Source of the DNA: Lysobacteraceae bacterium
GTDB lineage: Bacteria; Pseudomonadota; Gammaproteobacteria; Xanthomonadales; Rhodanobacteraceae
Direction: 5' to 3'
Assembly: GCA_028871555.1 (NCBI GenBank)
Contig: JAGWNA010000031.1
Span: 1 to 35,710, forward strand
Length of the DNA: 35,710 nt
Positions 16,939 to 24,360 of this stretch are shown here, piece by piece. The translations under genes were made by a program, and so were the position numbers. The stretch's first letter is position 1. Each line of letters opens with the position of its first letter. The notes under the pieces were generated by a model that saw only the letters and a list, made by a program, of their open reading frames with translations, searched no databases and was not told the origin of the DNA.

Positions 16939-17070
16939 CGGGAACGGGAAACGGGGGACGGGGAACATGCGGGGCCAGGCAGGCATGCGGCCTCTGGTCC
17001 CATCGCGCCGCGCCTCGGCAACTCGCCGCGACGCATGCGCTCGCCGTTTCCCGTTCGCCGTTTCCCGCTC
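16939..17070. repeat. Inverted purine-rich repeats in the ptsH-ptsI spacer
   Basis: The 160-bp spacer between ptsH and ptsI holds a 13-bp perfect inverted repeat, GAACGGGAAACGG at 16942-16954 and its complement at 17044-17056, separated by about 90 bp. The left arm lies in a longer run of GGGAAC/GGGAAA blocks (16939-16966). The right arm is a tandem pair of 14-mers (GCCGTTTCCCGTTC 17043-17056 and GCCGTTTCCCGCTC 17057-17070). Such G/A-rich blocks are common between genes in Xanthomonad-type genomes. In the mRNA it could fold into a long stem and affect ptsI expression. Confidence 0.6.
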
Positions 17071-17076
17071 TCATCC

Positions 17077-17346
17077 TCATGCTCCTTCGTCGAATTTCCG
17101 GTCGAACAGCTCGGCCACGGCGGCCAATGCGGCTGCCTCGTCCGGGCCGTCGGCACGAATGGTCAGCGCGGAACCCATCCCGGCCGCCAGCATCATCACG
17201 CCCATGATGCTCTGTGCATTGACTTCGCGGCCCTTGCTGACCAGCCATACGGTGGATTTGAAACCCTGCACCAGTTGCACCAGCTTGGCCGAGGCGCGGG
17301 CATGCAGCCCCAGTCGGTTGGTAATGACAATGTCCTGTTCAAGCAT
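17077..17346 (-). CDS. ptsH: Phosphocarrier protein HPr
   Basis: 89 residues, the standard HPr size. It has the active histidine H15 in NRLGLHARASAKLVQL, and the regulatory serine S46 in NAQSIMGVMML, the site phosphorylated by HPr kinase. Both sites being intact agrees with the presence of hprK and ptsI in the same cluster: enzyme I phosphorylates H15, HprK phosphorylates S46. The ATG at 17346 lies inside the end of the EIIA gene, an eight-base overlap, suggesting coupled translation. A 160-bp repeat-containing spacer separates it from ptsI. Confidence 0.97.
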   Translation of the reverse strand: MLEQDIVITNRLGLHARASAKLVQLVQGFKSTVWLVSKGREVNAQSIMGVMMLAAGMGSALTIRADGPDEAAALAAVAELFDRKFDEGA

Positions 17347-17731
17347 GATCGATGAAAATTCCTCCGCGGCCGCCGCTGGCCGCGATTTCGGCCAGTTCAT
17401 CCAGTGGTTTTTCCGCATAGTTGAGTACGCGCAGAAGCATCGGCAGATTGAGCCCGGAGACACAGCGCAGGTGCACGCCCAGTGCGCCGAGCGACAGGCC
17501 GATGTTGCATGGCGTGGCGCCGTACAAGTCAGCGAGCACCAGCACGCCATCGCCCTTGTCGAGTTCCCGCGCATGGCATTCGGTGAGTGTGCGCATCACC
17601 TCCAGATCGGCTTGCGGCGGTATTTCCACGGCATCCACCTGCAGCGGAAGCCGCGGCATCACGTGCAGGGCAGCGGAAACAAGCGCCCGGCCGACCGCCT
17701 CGTGCGTCATCAGCAGTACGCCGACGCTCAT
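17339..17731 (-). CDS. PTS EIIA component, mannose family
   Basis: 130 residues, a free-standing EIIA(Man)-type domain (PF03610). The phosphorylated histidine is H10 in VGVLLMTHEAVG; the family's LADLYGATPCNIG segment follows near residues 67-79, and the C-terminal CVSGLNLPMLLRVLNYAEKP is conserved. It would accept phosphate from HPr. No EIIB/EIIC partner is encoded here, as in other alpha-, beta- and gammaproteobacteria where this EIIA works in regulation with HprK and RapZ. It starts at ATG 17731, 43 bp after rapZ, and overlaps ptsH by eight bases. Confidence 0.93.
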   Translation of the reverse strand: MSVGVLLMTHEAVGRALVSAALHVMPRLPLQVDAVEIPPQADLEVMRTLTECHARELDKGDGVLVLADLYGATPCNIGLSLGALGVHLRCVSGLNLPMLLRVLNYAEKPLDELAEIAASGGRGGIFIDHA

Positions 17732-17774
17732 GCCCGGTTACCGGTGGGGATGGTGCGGATGGGCGGCATCACGA

Positions 17775-18680
17775 TCATTCGAGTTCACGGTGAAAGGTAA
17801 GCACCCCATCGCGGCGATCACGGTAGTATGCAGCGAGCTTCTCGACCAGGTAGACCGAACGGTGCCGCCCCCCGGTGCAGCCGACCGAGACCGTCAGGTA
17901 GCTGCGGTCATCCTGCTCGAAGCGCGGCAGCCATGCATCCAGCCAGCGTACGGTATCGGCAAAATATTCGCCGGCCATCGGTTCGCCGTCGAGAAATTCG
18001 CGCACGGGGGCATCCTTGCCGGACAACGGCCGCAATTGCGGGTGCCAGTGCGGATTCGCCAGGCAACGCGCGTCGAACACGAAGTCCGCATCCAGCGGCA
18101 ACCCGCGGCGGTACGCGAACGATTCGAACATCAAGGTGAGCCCCTCGATGGCCTGCGCATAGCCGGTGGCAACCAGGCGCCGCAGCTGGTGCACGTTGAG
18201 TTCGCTCGAATCGATCACCTTGTCGGCGATGCCCATCAGCGGGCGGAGCAGTTTGCGCTCCTCGGCGATCGCGTCGGCCAGCGACAGCCCGCGGGCGGCC
18301 AGCGGGTGGCGGCGGCGCGTTTCCGAGAAGCGCTTGATCAGCACCTCGTCGCGGCAATCCAGGAAGATCAGATGCACCCGCACGCCGGCGGCGGCCAGCT
18401 CCGACAGCATGGCCGGCATCTGCGCGAAATCCGTGCCGCGATTGCGCACATCCACGCCCACCGCGATGCGCCGGTGCTTGCCATCGTTTTCGCGAAGCAC
18501 CGCATTGACCAGCTGCGGCACCAGCGCCGTGGGCAGGTTGTCGACGCAGTAGAACTCCAGATCCTCCAGTGCGCGCAACGCCACCGTCTTGCCGCCGCCG
18601 GACAGGCCGGTGAGCACGATGAGGTGGGGTTCGCGCGGATCGGCCAGCGGGTCGTGCGGGGATACGGCGTTTTCGTTCAT
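17775..18680 (-). CDS. rapZ: RNase adapter / nucleotide-binding protein RapZ
   Basis: 301 residues from ATG 18680. The P-loop GLSGGGKT is at residues 25-32, followed by the RapZ pattern LEDLEFYCVDNLP. The C-terminal domain includes DFVFDARCLANPHW, and SVGCTGGRHRSVYLVEKLA near the end. In E. coli RapZ binds small RNAs GlmY/GlmZ and directs RNase E to GlmZ, linking cell-wall precursor level to glmS; in other bacteria the role is less clear. It begins four bases after the hprK stop, so the two are probably coupled. The frame extends 22 codons upstream into hprK, but ATG 18680 is the natural start. Confidence 0.96.
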   Translation of the reverse strand: MNENAVSPHDPLADPREPHLIVLTGLSGGGKTVALRALEDLEFYCVDNLPTALVPQLVNAVLRENDGKHRRIAVGVDVRNRGTDFAQMPAMLSELAAAGVRVHLIFLDCRDEVLIKRFSETRRRHPLAARGLSLADAIAEERKLLRPLMGIADKVIDSSELNVHQLRRLVATGYAQAIEGLTLMFESFAYRRGLPLDADFVFDARCLANPHWHPQLRPLSGKDAPVREFLDGEPMAGEYFADTVRWLDAWLPRFEQDDRSYLTVSVGCTGGRHRSVYLVEKLAAYYRDRRDGVLTFHRELE

Positions 18681-18684
18681 GGGT

Positions 18685-19650
18685 TCACCATGGAGGCAGC
18701 CGGCGCAACTGGTGTGCCTGACGGTCGATGAAGGTCTGGGCGGCATCGATACCCTTGCTCTTCAAGGCGTGACTGCGCACCGCCGCCTCGACCAGCACCG
18801 CGATGTTGCGCCCGGACGCCACCGGAATGGTGATCATCGGCACCGGCACATCGAGTACCTGGCGATGTCCGATATCGCCGGTCAGGCGGGTCAGCGCGTC
18901 GCTGGTGTTGTCAAGATTGCCGTCGCCATCGCGGATGGGCTTGAGATGGACGACCAGACGCAGATATTTGGATGGCTTGACCGACATGTGGCCGAACATC
19001 TCGCGCACGTTGAGCACGCCCAGTCCGCGCACTTCCAGCAGGTCCTGCAGCAACTCCGGGCAGGTGCCGTCGATCACATCCGGCGCGATGAGCGTGAATT
19101 CGGTGGCGTCGTCGGCGACCAGCCGGTGCCCGCGGCTGATCAGTTCCAGCGCGAGCTCGCTCTTGCCCGAGCCGGCTTCGCCGGTGATCAGCACGCCGAT
19201 CGAGAACACTTCCAGGAACACGCCGTGCAAGGTGGTCTTGGCGGCGAGCATGCGCGCCAGGTGGTATTGCAGATAAGTCAGCAGTTCGTGTCCGCGTTGA
19301 GGACTGATCCAGAGCGGCGTATTGGTTTCCTCGGCGACTTCGCGCAGATCGGCAGGCACCGGCTGGTCCTTGGTCACGATCAGTGCCACCGGCTGGTAGG
19401 CGGCGACCTTGTGGATCACTTCCCAGCGCTGGCGCGAATCCAGCCCGTCAAGAAAATTCAGCTCCTCGGTACCGATGATCTGGATCTTGTTCGGATAGAT
19501 GATGTTGAGGTAGCCGATCAGCGATGGGCGGCGGGCCTTGGTGGCCGATGGTTCGAGCACGCGCGATTCCCCGCGCATGCCGGACACCCAGCGCAGTCCC
19601 ATGCGTTCGTGGACGCCATCGTAGAGCTGTCGTGCGCTGATCCGTTCCAA
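18685..19650 (-). CDS. hprK: HPr kinase/phosphorylase HprK
   Basis: 321 residues if started at TTG 19650. That start is chosen because AAAGGA lies seven bases upstream and the resulting N-terminus ([12 protein letters not shown]) and length match the family (about 310-320); ATGs at 19755 and 19776 would add up to 42 residues encoded partly by intergenic repeats. The P-loop GEAGSGKS is at 157-164, the HG of the LHGVFLEV segment near 142, ADD near 179-181, and the HprK signature [12 protein letters not shown] follows. HprK phosphorylates and dephosphorylates S46 of HPr. It heads hprK-rapZ-EIIA-ptsH-ptsI; the upstream 740 bp is repeat-filled and lacks the ptsN seen here in relatives. Confidence 0.93.
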   Translation of the reverse strand: MERISARQLYDGVHERMGLRWVSGMRGESRVLEPSATKARRPSLIGYLNIIYPNKIQIIGTEELNFLDGLDSRQRWEVIHKVAAYQPVALIVTKDQPVPADLREVAEETNTPLWISPQRGHELLTYLQYHLARMLAAKTTLHGVFLEVFSIGVLITGEAGSGKSELALELISRGHRLVADDATEFTLIAPDVIDGTCPELLQDLLEVRGLGVLNVREMFGHMSVKPSKYLRLVVHLKPIRDGDGNLDNTSDALTRLTGDIGHRQVLDVPVPMITIPVASGRNIAVLVEAAVRSHALKSKGIDAAQTFIDRQAHQLRRLPPW

Positions 19651-19771
19651 GGCGAAGTCCTTTGCGTCGCAGGGCAAGTACGGGGCATCGGCGACGGCAC
19701 GGCCATTGTGCCAGCTTGCACGAATGTGCGCCTTCCGGGGCAAGCGTCGCGACATTCCCGCGTTTACGCCC

Positions 19772-19868
19772 GTCATTTCGGCGGGCGCTTCTCAAACAGC
19801 GAGGCTGGTCAAGCCGGCTCGTCATCCCAGCGAGGCGCTTCTCAACAGCGGGCTGGTCAAGCCGGCTC
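19772..19868. repeat. Two 48/49-bp direct repeats
   Basis: Unit 1 (19772-19820, 49 bp) and unit 2 (19821-19868, 48 bp) share GCGCTTCTCAA, CAGCG and GGCTGGTCAAGCCGGCTC. A third unit starts at 19869 and runs directly into the hairpin element at 19874. Both units begin with GTCAT, the same word that opens the hairpin element. Confidence 0.75.
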
Positions 19869-19979
19869 GTCATCCCAGCGAAAGCTGGGATCCAGCGACT
19901 TCGCTCTTCGCTCCAGGACGCTTGATGCAAGGCGCGCGGGCTAAAGACACTGGATCCCAGCTTTCGCTGGGATGACGAG
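19866..19979. repeat. Inverted pair of REP-like hairpin elements
   Basis: Two 30-bp elements, 19866-19895 and 19950-19979, are perfect reverse complements of each other, 54 bp apart. Each holds an 8-bp perfect stem, ATCCCAGC and GCTGGGAT, closed by a GAAA loop (19872-19891) or its complement TTTC (19954-19973). They resemble the widespread GTCATYCC-type intergenic repeat of proteobacteria. The arrangement is like a REP pair (BIME). Confidence 0.75.
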
Positions 19980-20154
19980 CAAAAAGCGATTTCGCTGGGA
20001 TGACGAGCAAAAAGCGATTTCGCTGGGATGACGAGCAAAAAGCGATTTCGCTGGGATGACGAGCAAAAAGCGATTTCGCTGGGATGACGAGCAAAAAGCG
20101 CCTCGCTGGGATGACGGGCAAAAAGCGCCTCGCCGGGGTGACGGGCAAAAAGCG
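19962..20154. repeat. 28-bp tandem repeat array (seven units)
   Basis: Four identical 28-bp units (19962-20073), a fifth differing in its last base (20074-20101), then two 27-bp variants ending at 20154. Each unit contains CGCTGGGATGACGAGC, half of the hairpin element to its left, followed by AAAAAGCGA. Unit junctions create the small dyad AGCGA-TT-TCGCT. There are no unique spacers, so this is not a CRISPR. Confidence 0.9.
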
Positions 20155-20300
20155 GCCTGCTTACGAGCCGTGGCTGTCGGGGCCGTGCTCTCCGGAGCCG
20201 GTGGCTGATGGCGCGCCCCTGTTGCGGAATTCGATTGCAAAGGATGGGACCAGGAGACAGGCGGGCGGGGGCGGCGCATGCCAGGGTATCGCCTGGGTGT

Positions 20301-20332
20301 CCGATTCCCATTCGTGGACGAAAGGGAATCGG
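20301..20332. repeat. Hairpin and 15-bp tandem pair downstream of hpf
   Basis: CCGATTCCC (20301-20309) pairs with GGGAATCGG (20324-20332), with an inner TTCG-TGGA-CGAA stem. The right arm is the start of a 15-bp tandem pair (GGGAATCGGCAGCGG 20324-20338, GGGAATCGGCATCGG 20339-20353). The sequence type matches the GGGAA blocks near ptsI. Confidence 0.6.
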
Positions 20333-20359
20333 CAGCGGGGGAATCGGCATCGGCAGGAT

Positions 20360-20382
20360 GGCCCGTCCGGGTCGGGCGGGCC
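20360..20382 (-). terminator. GC-rich hairpin just after hpf
   Basis: GGCCCGTCC (20360-20368) pairs with GGGCGGGCC (20374-20382) apart from one wobble, with a five-base loop, 12 bases past the hpf stop codon in the direction of transcription. There is no T-run, so it may be a Rho-independent-like pause, a 3'-end-protecting stem, or only a repeat. Confidence 0.35.
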
Positions 20383-20394
20383 GTGGAGCGGGGC

Positions 20395-20718
20395 TCAGCC
20401 GAACAGGCGTTCTTCGCGTCCTTCGCGCTGGTGTTTGTCGCTGACTTTCTCGCGATGCTTGCGCAGCTGGATCAGCAGCTTGTCGAACAGCTCGTCGATC
20501 GAGGCATACATGTCGGCTCCGGCGGCTTGCGCGTGCAAGGTGGCGCCGGTCACGCCGAGGGTGCCTTCGGCACACTGCTGGAGCTTGTCGATCGAAAGCA
20601 CGATGACAAGGCTGAGCAACTTGTCGTCGAGGCGGGTGAGGCGGTCGAGTTTGGCAGTGGCGTGATCCCGCAGGGCCTGGGTGATTTCGAGATGCTGGCC
20701 GCTGAGTTGGAATTGCAT
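20395..20718 (-). CDS. hpf: Ribosome hibernation-promoting factor HPF (short form)
   Basis: 107 residues from ATG 20718, with a strong ribosome-binding site (GAGGAGG) six to seven bases upstream. The fold begins MQFQLSGQHLEITQALRDHA, then KLDRLTRLDDKL, and the helix MYASIDELFDKLLIQLRKHREK, the classic S30EA/HPF pattern; the C-terminal dimerisation domain of long HPF is absent. HPF binds the 30S decoding centre and helps form inactive ribosome dimers in stationary phase. It follows rpoN after 151 bp, the usual order; the repeat array begins just downstream. Confidence 0.95.
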   Translation of the reverse strand: MQFQLSGQHLEITQALRDHATAKLDRLTRLDDKLLSLVIVLSIDKLQQCAEGTLGVTGATLHAQAAGADMYASIDELFDKLLIQLRKHREKVSDKHQREGREERLFG

Positions 20719-20743
20719 GGTGCGCCTCCTCTGGTGGTGCTGT

Positions 20744-20758
20744 GCCGCCTGGGGCGGC
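20744..20758 (-). promoter_or_regulatory. Hairpin in the hpf leader
   Basis: GCCGCC-TGG-GGCGGC is a perfect 6-bp stem with a 3-base loop, about 26 bases upstream of the hpf start and outside the ribosome-binding site. It could be a partial terminator of rpoN or a stabilising 5' stem. Low certainty. Confidence 0.3.
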
Positions 20759-20869
20759 GGATTCGAAGCGCCACTGCCGTGACGGCAATGACACGTCGTC
20801 AATCACTCATGATCAATAATGTGGACGCTTTCCGATGGTGCAAGTTCCTCCGCAGGTTTCCTGTGACAA

Positions 20870-22357
20870 TCAACTGAGACGCTGGCGTTCGCTGGAGCTG
20901 GGAATCCGCAGTCCCTCGCGGTATTTGGCCACGGTGCGGCGCGCCACCTGGATGCCCTTGCGTTGAAGTTCATCGGCAAGCGCCTGATCGGACAAGGGTT
21001 TGCGAGGATCCTCGGCGTCGATCAGCTTGCGCAGCATGGCCTGGATCGCGGTGGCCGAGGCGCTGCCGCCATCCTCGGTGGAAACGCCGCTGGAAAAAAA
21101 GTATTTCAACTCGAACGTGCCGCGCGGGGTATGCAGGTACTTGCGGGTGGTGACGCGTGAAATGGTCGATTCGTGCATGCCCACCTCCTCGGCTACTTCG
21201 CGCAACACCAGCGGGTGCATCGCTTCCGGTCCGTAGTCGAGAAAGGCGCTTTGCCGGCGCACGATCGCTTCGGCCACCTTGAGCAGGGTTTCGGCACGCG
21301 ATTCCAGGCTCTTGATCAGCCAGCGCGCTTCCTGCAGCTGGCCGCGCATCCAGCTGGCGTCTTCGCCGCGGGCTTGTGCGATCAGCCCGCAATAATGCTG
21401 GTTCAGCCCCAGCCGCGGCAGGCAGTCCGCGTTCAGGCTGACGCGCCAGCGGCTGCCGTCGCGCACCGCGTAGACGTCCGGCGCGACATATTCCACCGGT
21501 GTCGTATCCAGCGCCGCGCCGGGGCGCGGGTCGAGGCTGCGGATCAGCACCGCGGCCGCGGCCACATCGTCCTCGCTGGCGTGCAGGCGGCGCGCCAGCC
21601 GCGCGATATCGTTGCGTGCGAGCAGCTCCAGTTCGCTGTCGACGATGCGCAGGGCCAGCTCGCGTTGCGGGGTATCCGGGTCGAACTGTTCCAGCTGCAC
21701 GCGCAGGCAATCGTGCAGGTCCAGGCTGCCTACGCCGATCGGGTCGAACCCCTGCAGCCGGCGCCGTACCGCGTCGATTTCTTCGATGCCGGCACCGAGC
21801 TCGGCCGGCAGCACCGCGAGTATCGCCTCCAGCCCTTCGGTCAGATAGCCGGCGGCATTCAGTGCGTCGATCAGGACGACGGCGATGCCATGCTGGCGGG
21901 GGGTGAATGACGCCATGTTGAGCTGCCACAGCAGATGCTGCTGCAGGGTTTCCGGTATCGCGCTCTGCGGCTCGAAATCCTCCCCGCTGTGCGAACCGGC
22001 GCTGCTGCTGTTGCCGACGCTGCTGTTGCTGCTTGAAAAATCGATCGGCGTTTCGGCGACTCCGCCACCGTCGGTCCATTCGGAGAGGGTGTCGCCGCCG
22101 CCTTCGCCTTCGCCTTCGCTGCCGGGCGCCGCCGCGGAGCTGGTGACGTCCGCGTAGTCGGCTTCGATCGCGTCGCCACCGGGATTCTCGGCATCCTCGT
22201 TTTCTTCGGCAAACTCCAGCAGCGGATTGCTTTCGGCGATCTGTCTCAGTTCGGCTTCCAGTTCCAGTTGCGACAGCTGCAACAGGCGGATCGCCTGCTG
22301 CAATTGCGGCGTCAGGGTCAACTGCTGATGGAGGCGAAACTGCAATGCAGGTTTCAT
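20870..22357 (-). CDS. rpoN: RNA polymerase sigma-54 factor RpoN
   Basis: 495 residues from ATG 22357 (an ATG at 22387 adds ten residues; MKPALQFRLHQQ is the usual family start). Region I is glutamine/leucine-rich (LTLTPQLQQAIRLLQLSQL). An acidic, serine-rich region II follows at about residues 50-140. The core-binding domain comes next, and near the end lies the RpoN box (ARRTVAKYRE) that contacts the -24 promoter element. RpoN directs RNA polymerase to -24/-12 promoters that need enhancer-binding activators. It lies between lptB and hpf, as in most gammaproteobacteria. Confidence 0.96.
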   Translation of the reverse strand: MKPALQFRLHQQLTLTPQLQQAIRLLQLSQLELEAELRQIAESNPLLEFAEENEDAENPGGDAIEADYADVTSSAAAPGSEGEGEGGGDTLSEWTDGGGVAETPIDFSSSNSSVGNSSSAGSHSGEDFEPQSAIPETLQQHLLWQLNMASFTPRQHGIAVVLIDALNAAGYLTEGLEAILAVLPAELGAGIEEIDAVRRRLQGFDPIGVGSLDLHDCLRVQLEQFDPDTPQRELALRIVDSELELLARNDIARLARRLHASEDDVAAAAVLIRSLDPRPGAALDTTPVEYVAPDVYAVRDGSRWRVSLNADCLPRLGLNQHYCGLIAQARGEDASWMRGQLQEARWLIKSLESRAETLLKVAEAIVRRQSAFLDYGPEAMHPLVLREVAEEVGMHESTISRVTTRKYLHTPRGTFELKYFFSSGVSTEDGGSASATAIQAMLRKLIDAEDPRKPLSDQALADELQRKGIQVARRTVAKYREGLRIPSSSERQRLS

Positions 22358-22466
22358 GCCGACCGTACCGAATGAACTTGATGCCATCCTAGCGCTTGAC
22401 CGCGGATGCGACCATAGCCGCGTGACGGAAGGCTGCCGAACGGCAGATTTCCGGGGGCGCGACGCC

Positions 22467-23186
22467 TCAGAGCCGGAATTCGCGACCCAGATAGACCTCG
22501 CGCACCTTCTCGTCGGCGAGGATATGCGCCGGGGTGCCGCGCGCGAGTACCTCGCCCTCGTTCAGGATATAGGCGCGGTCGCAGATGCCGAGGGTTTCGC
22601 GCACGTTGTGGTCGGTGATCAGGACGCCGATGCCACGCTCCTTCAGGTGCCGCACGATACGCTGGATCTCGCCGACCGAGATCGGATCGACGCCGGCGAA
22701 CGGTTCGTCCAGCAGCATGTAGCGCGGCTGCGCGGCCAGCGCACGGGCAATCTCCACCCGGCGGCGCTCGCCGCCGGACAGGCTGATGCCTTTCTGTTCG
22801 GCGATATGCGCGATTTTCAGCTCGTCCAGCAGGCTTTCCAGTTCGATGCGGCGCTGCTTGGCACTGAGGCTCTCGCGCAGTTCCAGCACCGCCATGATGT
22901 TGTCGGACACGGTGAGCCGGCGGAATACCGAGGCTTCCTGCGGCAGATAGCCGATACCCAGTTTCGCGCGCGAATGCATCGGCAGGCCGGTGATGTCCTG
23001 CTTGTCCAGCCTGATGCTGCCGCCGTCGGCTTCGATCAGCCCGACCACCATGTAGAAGCAGGTGGTCTTGCCGGCCCCGTTGGGGCCGAGCAGGCCGACG
23101 ACTTCGCCCTCGCGGATCGAGAAGGCGAAGTCGCGCACGACCTGGCGCGACTTGAAACTTTTCTGCAGACCTTCGGCGGAGAGCAT
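22467..23186 (-). CDS. lptB: LPS export ABC transporter ATP-binding protein LptB
   Basis: 239 residues with the full ABC ATPase set: Walker A GPNGAGKT at 34-41, a Q-loop in [14 protein letters not shown], the signature [15 protein letters not shown], Walker [13 protein letters not shown], and the switch histidine in [11 protein letters not shown]. LptB drives the LptB2FGC complex that extracts lipopolysaccharide from the inner membrane. It starts three bases after the lptA stop and is followed by rpoN. The lptF and lptG genes are not in view, as usual for this cluster. Confidence 0.97.
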   Translation of the reverse strand: MLSAEGLQKSFKSRQVVRDFAFSIREGEVVGLLGPNGAGKTTCFYMVVGLIEADGGSIRLDKQDITGLPMHSRAKLGIGYLPQEASVFRRLTVSDNIMAVLELRESLSAKQRRIELESLLDELKIAHIAEQKGISLSGGERRRVEIARALAAQPRYMLLDEPFAGVDPISVGEIQRIVRHLKERGIGVLITDHNVRETLGICDRAYILNEGEVLARGTPAHILADEKVREVYLGREFRL

Positions 23187-23189
23187 CGG

Positions 23190-23801
23190 TTAGTGGTGAT
23201 CCTGTGCCGGCGCCGGGCCGCTTTGCGCCGGTGCGGGCGTCGTGGCCGCGGATTTGGCCGGCGCGTGGCTTGCCGTGGCGGGCTTCGGCAGGAAGGTCAT
23301 GTGCACCATGCCGTCGCCGGCGCTCTCGCCGCTCATCTGGCTGGTCCGGGTGTCGTAGGTGAGCTTGTCGCCATACGCGGCGCCGCGGCCTTTCTGCTTG
23401 ATCGACGCATGATCGCTCAGCACGGCGATGCCCTGGTCATTGTCGTAGTCGAGCTTGCCGGCATCGCCGGTCATCAGGTTGCCGTTGTCGTCCAGCTGCT
23501 CGATGTGCGCCGGCCGGCCGGTGATCTCGATGTGGTTGACGTTCTGGTCGGCATCGAAATACACCTTGGCGAGGTCGCCGGTGACCTTCATGGTGCCTTG
23601 GGAGATCACCACGTGGCCATGCAGGGTGGTGACGGAGTTCGGGGCGTACTTGCCCTCGAACGAGTCGGCATGCTCGACATTCATCGGTTTTTGCCGGTCA
23701 TCCTTTCTGGCCATCGCCGGGTGCAGGACCAGAAGGCCGAGGGCGATCATGCCGAGCTGGAGCAGTGCGCGGGTGCGGGACGAAGGTGCCGTGGACGTCA
23801 T
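23190..23801 (-). CDS. lptA: LPS transport periplasmic protein LptA
   Basis: 203 residues. The N-terminus is a signal peptide (RALLQLGMIALGLLVLHPAMA) with cleavage after AMA. The OstA/LptA beta-jellyroll follows, with KPMNVEHADSFEG, TTLHGHVVISQGTMKVTGD and AAYGDKLTYDTRTSQMSGES. The C-terminal tail is a low-complexity Ala/Pro-rich stretch ending in DHH. LptA bridges LptC and LptD across the periplasm. Its start at ATG 23801 lies inside lptC, a 104-base overlap; a shorter start at 23750 would lose much of the signal peptide. Confidence 0.95.
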   Translation of the reverse strand: MTSTAPSSRTRALLQLGMIALGLLVLHPAMARKDDRQKPMNVEHADSFEGKYAPNSVTTLHGHVVISQGTMKVTGDLAKVYFDADQNVNHIEITGRPAHIEQLDDNGNLMTGDAGKLDYDNDQGIAVLSDHASIKQKGRGAAYGDKLTYDTRTSQMSGESAGDGMVHMTFLPKPATASHAPAKSAATTPAPAQSGPAPAQDHH

Positions 23802-24360
23802 GGAGCAGCTCCAGTTGATTGTCGTTGAGGTTGGTGCGCATGCCGACGCCGCTCATTCTACTGTCGCCCTGGGACATCTGCGCCGCCGCTGCGGTTTCCA
23901 TGCGGTTCTGTTTCGGCCAGGCCGTCACATCCGAGGTGTGCAGCGCCGTTGCCGGTGAGCCGCCGAACGCCGGGCGATGCAGGTAGACCGGGCCCTGCAG
24001 CTTGAGCAGGGTGCCACTGTTGTTGACCCAGCCGTACAGCGATTGGCCCTGCCAGTCCGGGACGCCGGCCTGGTTGGAGGACAGTTCGAAGGTCGGCGAA
24101 TCGATGTAGAGCGATTCGTCTCCCTCGCGGCGCTCGAGATGCGGCGTGACCATGCGGAAGCTGGGCTTGCCGTCGACGCCGTAGGTCCATACGCGGGCAT
24201 TGGTCAGCGTGTAACCCGAGCGCGGCGGCCCGACGAAGTCGTGGGTTTTCGGTGCCGGCCCCATCCACCACAGCAACAGCTGGCCGAGGCCGGCGGCCAG
24301 GGCCAGCACGATGATGGCGGCCGGCAGGCGCCGGTCGCGGATCCACCGGCGCAGGCTCAC
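23698..24360 (-). CDS. lptC: LPS export protein LptC
   Basis: 220 residues starting at GTG 24360, which overlaps the kdsC stop as GTGA. One N-terminal membrane helix (LPAAIIVLALAAGLGQLLLWW) is followed by a periplasmic LptC domain (SGYTLTNARVWTYGVDGKP, SLYIDSPTFELSSNQ, TALHTSDVTAWP, MRTNLNDNQLELLHDVHGTF). LptC passes LPS from LptBFG to LptA. The domain should end near VHGTF; the last 27 or so residues are a Pro/Arg/Gly-rich tail that overlaps the lptA signal-peptide region in another frame, so tail and overlap may be lineage-specific. Confidence 0.93.
   Translation of the reverse strand: MSLRRWIRDRRLPAAIIVLALAAGLGQLLLWWMGPAPKTHDFVGPPRSGYTLTNARVWTYGVDGKPSFRMVTPHLERREGDESLYIDSPTFELSSNQAGVPDWQGQSLYGWVNNSGTLLKLQGPVYLHRPAFGGSPATALHTSDVTAWPKQNRMETAAAAQMSQGDSRMSGVGMRTNLNDNQLELLHDVHGTFVPHPRTAPARHDRPRPSGPAPGDGQKG

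Larger units (their letters stand above)
19651..20394. other. 744-bp repeat-filled gap between hpf and hprK
   Basis: No credible gene is present. Frames of 80-450 codons that run through are made by the repeats: a 28-bp period is not a multiple of three, so all three frames stay open and repeat the same peptide words. From left to right it holds 48-bp repeats (19772-19868), an inverted pair of hairpin elements (19866-19979), 28-bp tandem repeats (19962-20154), and two further hairpins near hpf (20301-20332, 20360-20382). I find no trace of ptsN motifs. Confidence 0.7.

Noticed and set aside
19870..20148. Repetitive ORFs across the 28-bp array (repeating peptide words such as FARHPSEIAFC)
   Set aside because: The peptide repeat results from a 28-bp period cycling through three frames; all frames are open equally and there is no ribosome-binding site.
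19962..20154. CRISPR array
   Set aside because: The 28-bp units are head-to-tail with no unique spacers, and no cas genes are present.
22356..23828. 490-codon open frame antisense to lptB and lptA
   Set aside because: Same reason: the sense strand carries two certain genes; similar long antisense frames occur opposite yeiH, hprK, murA and purM.
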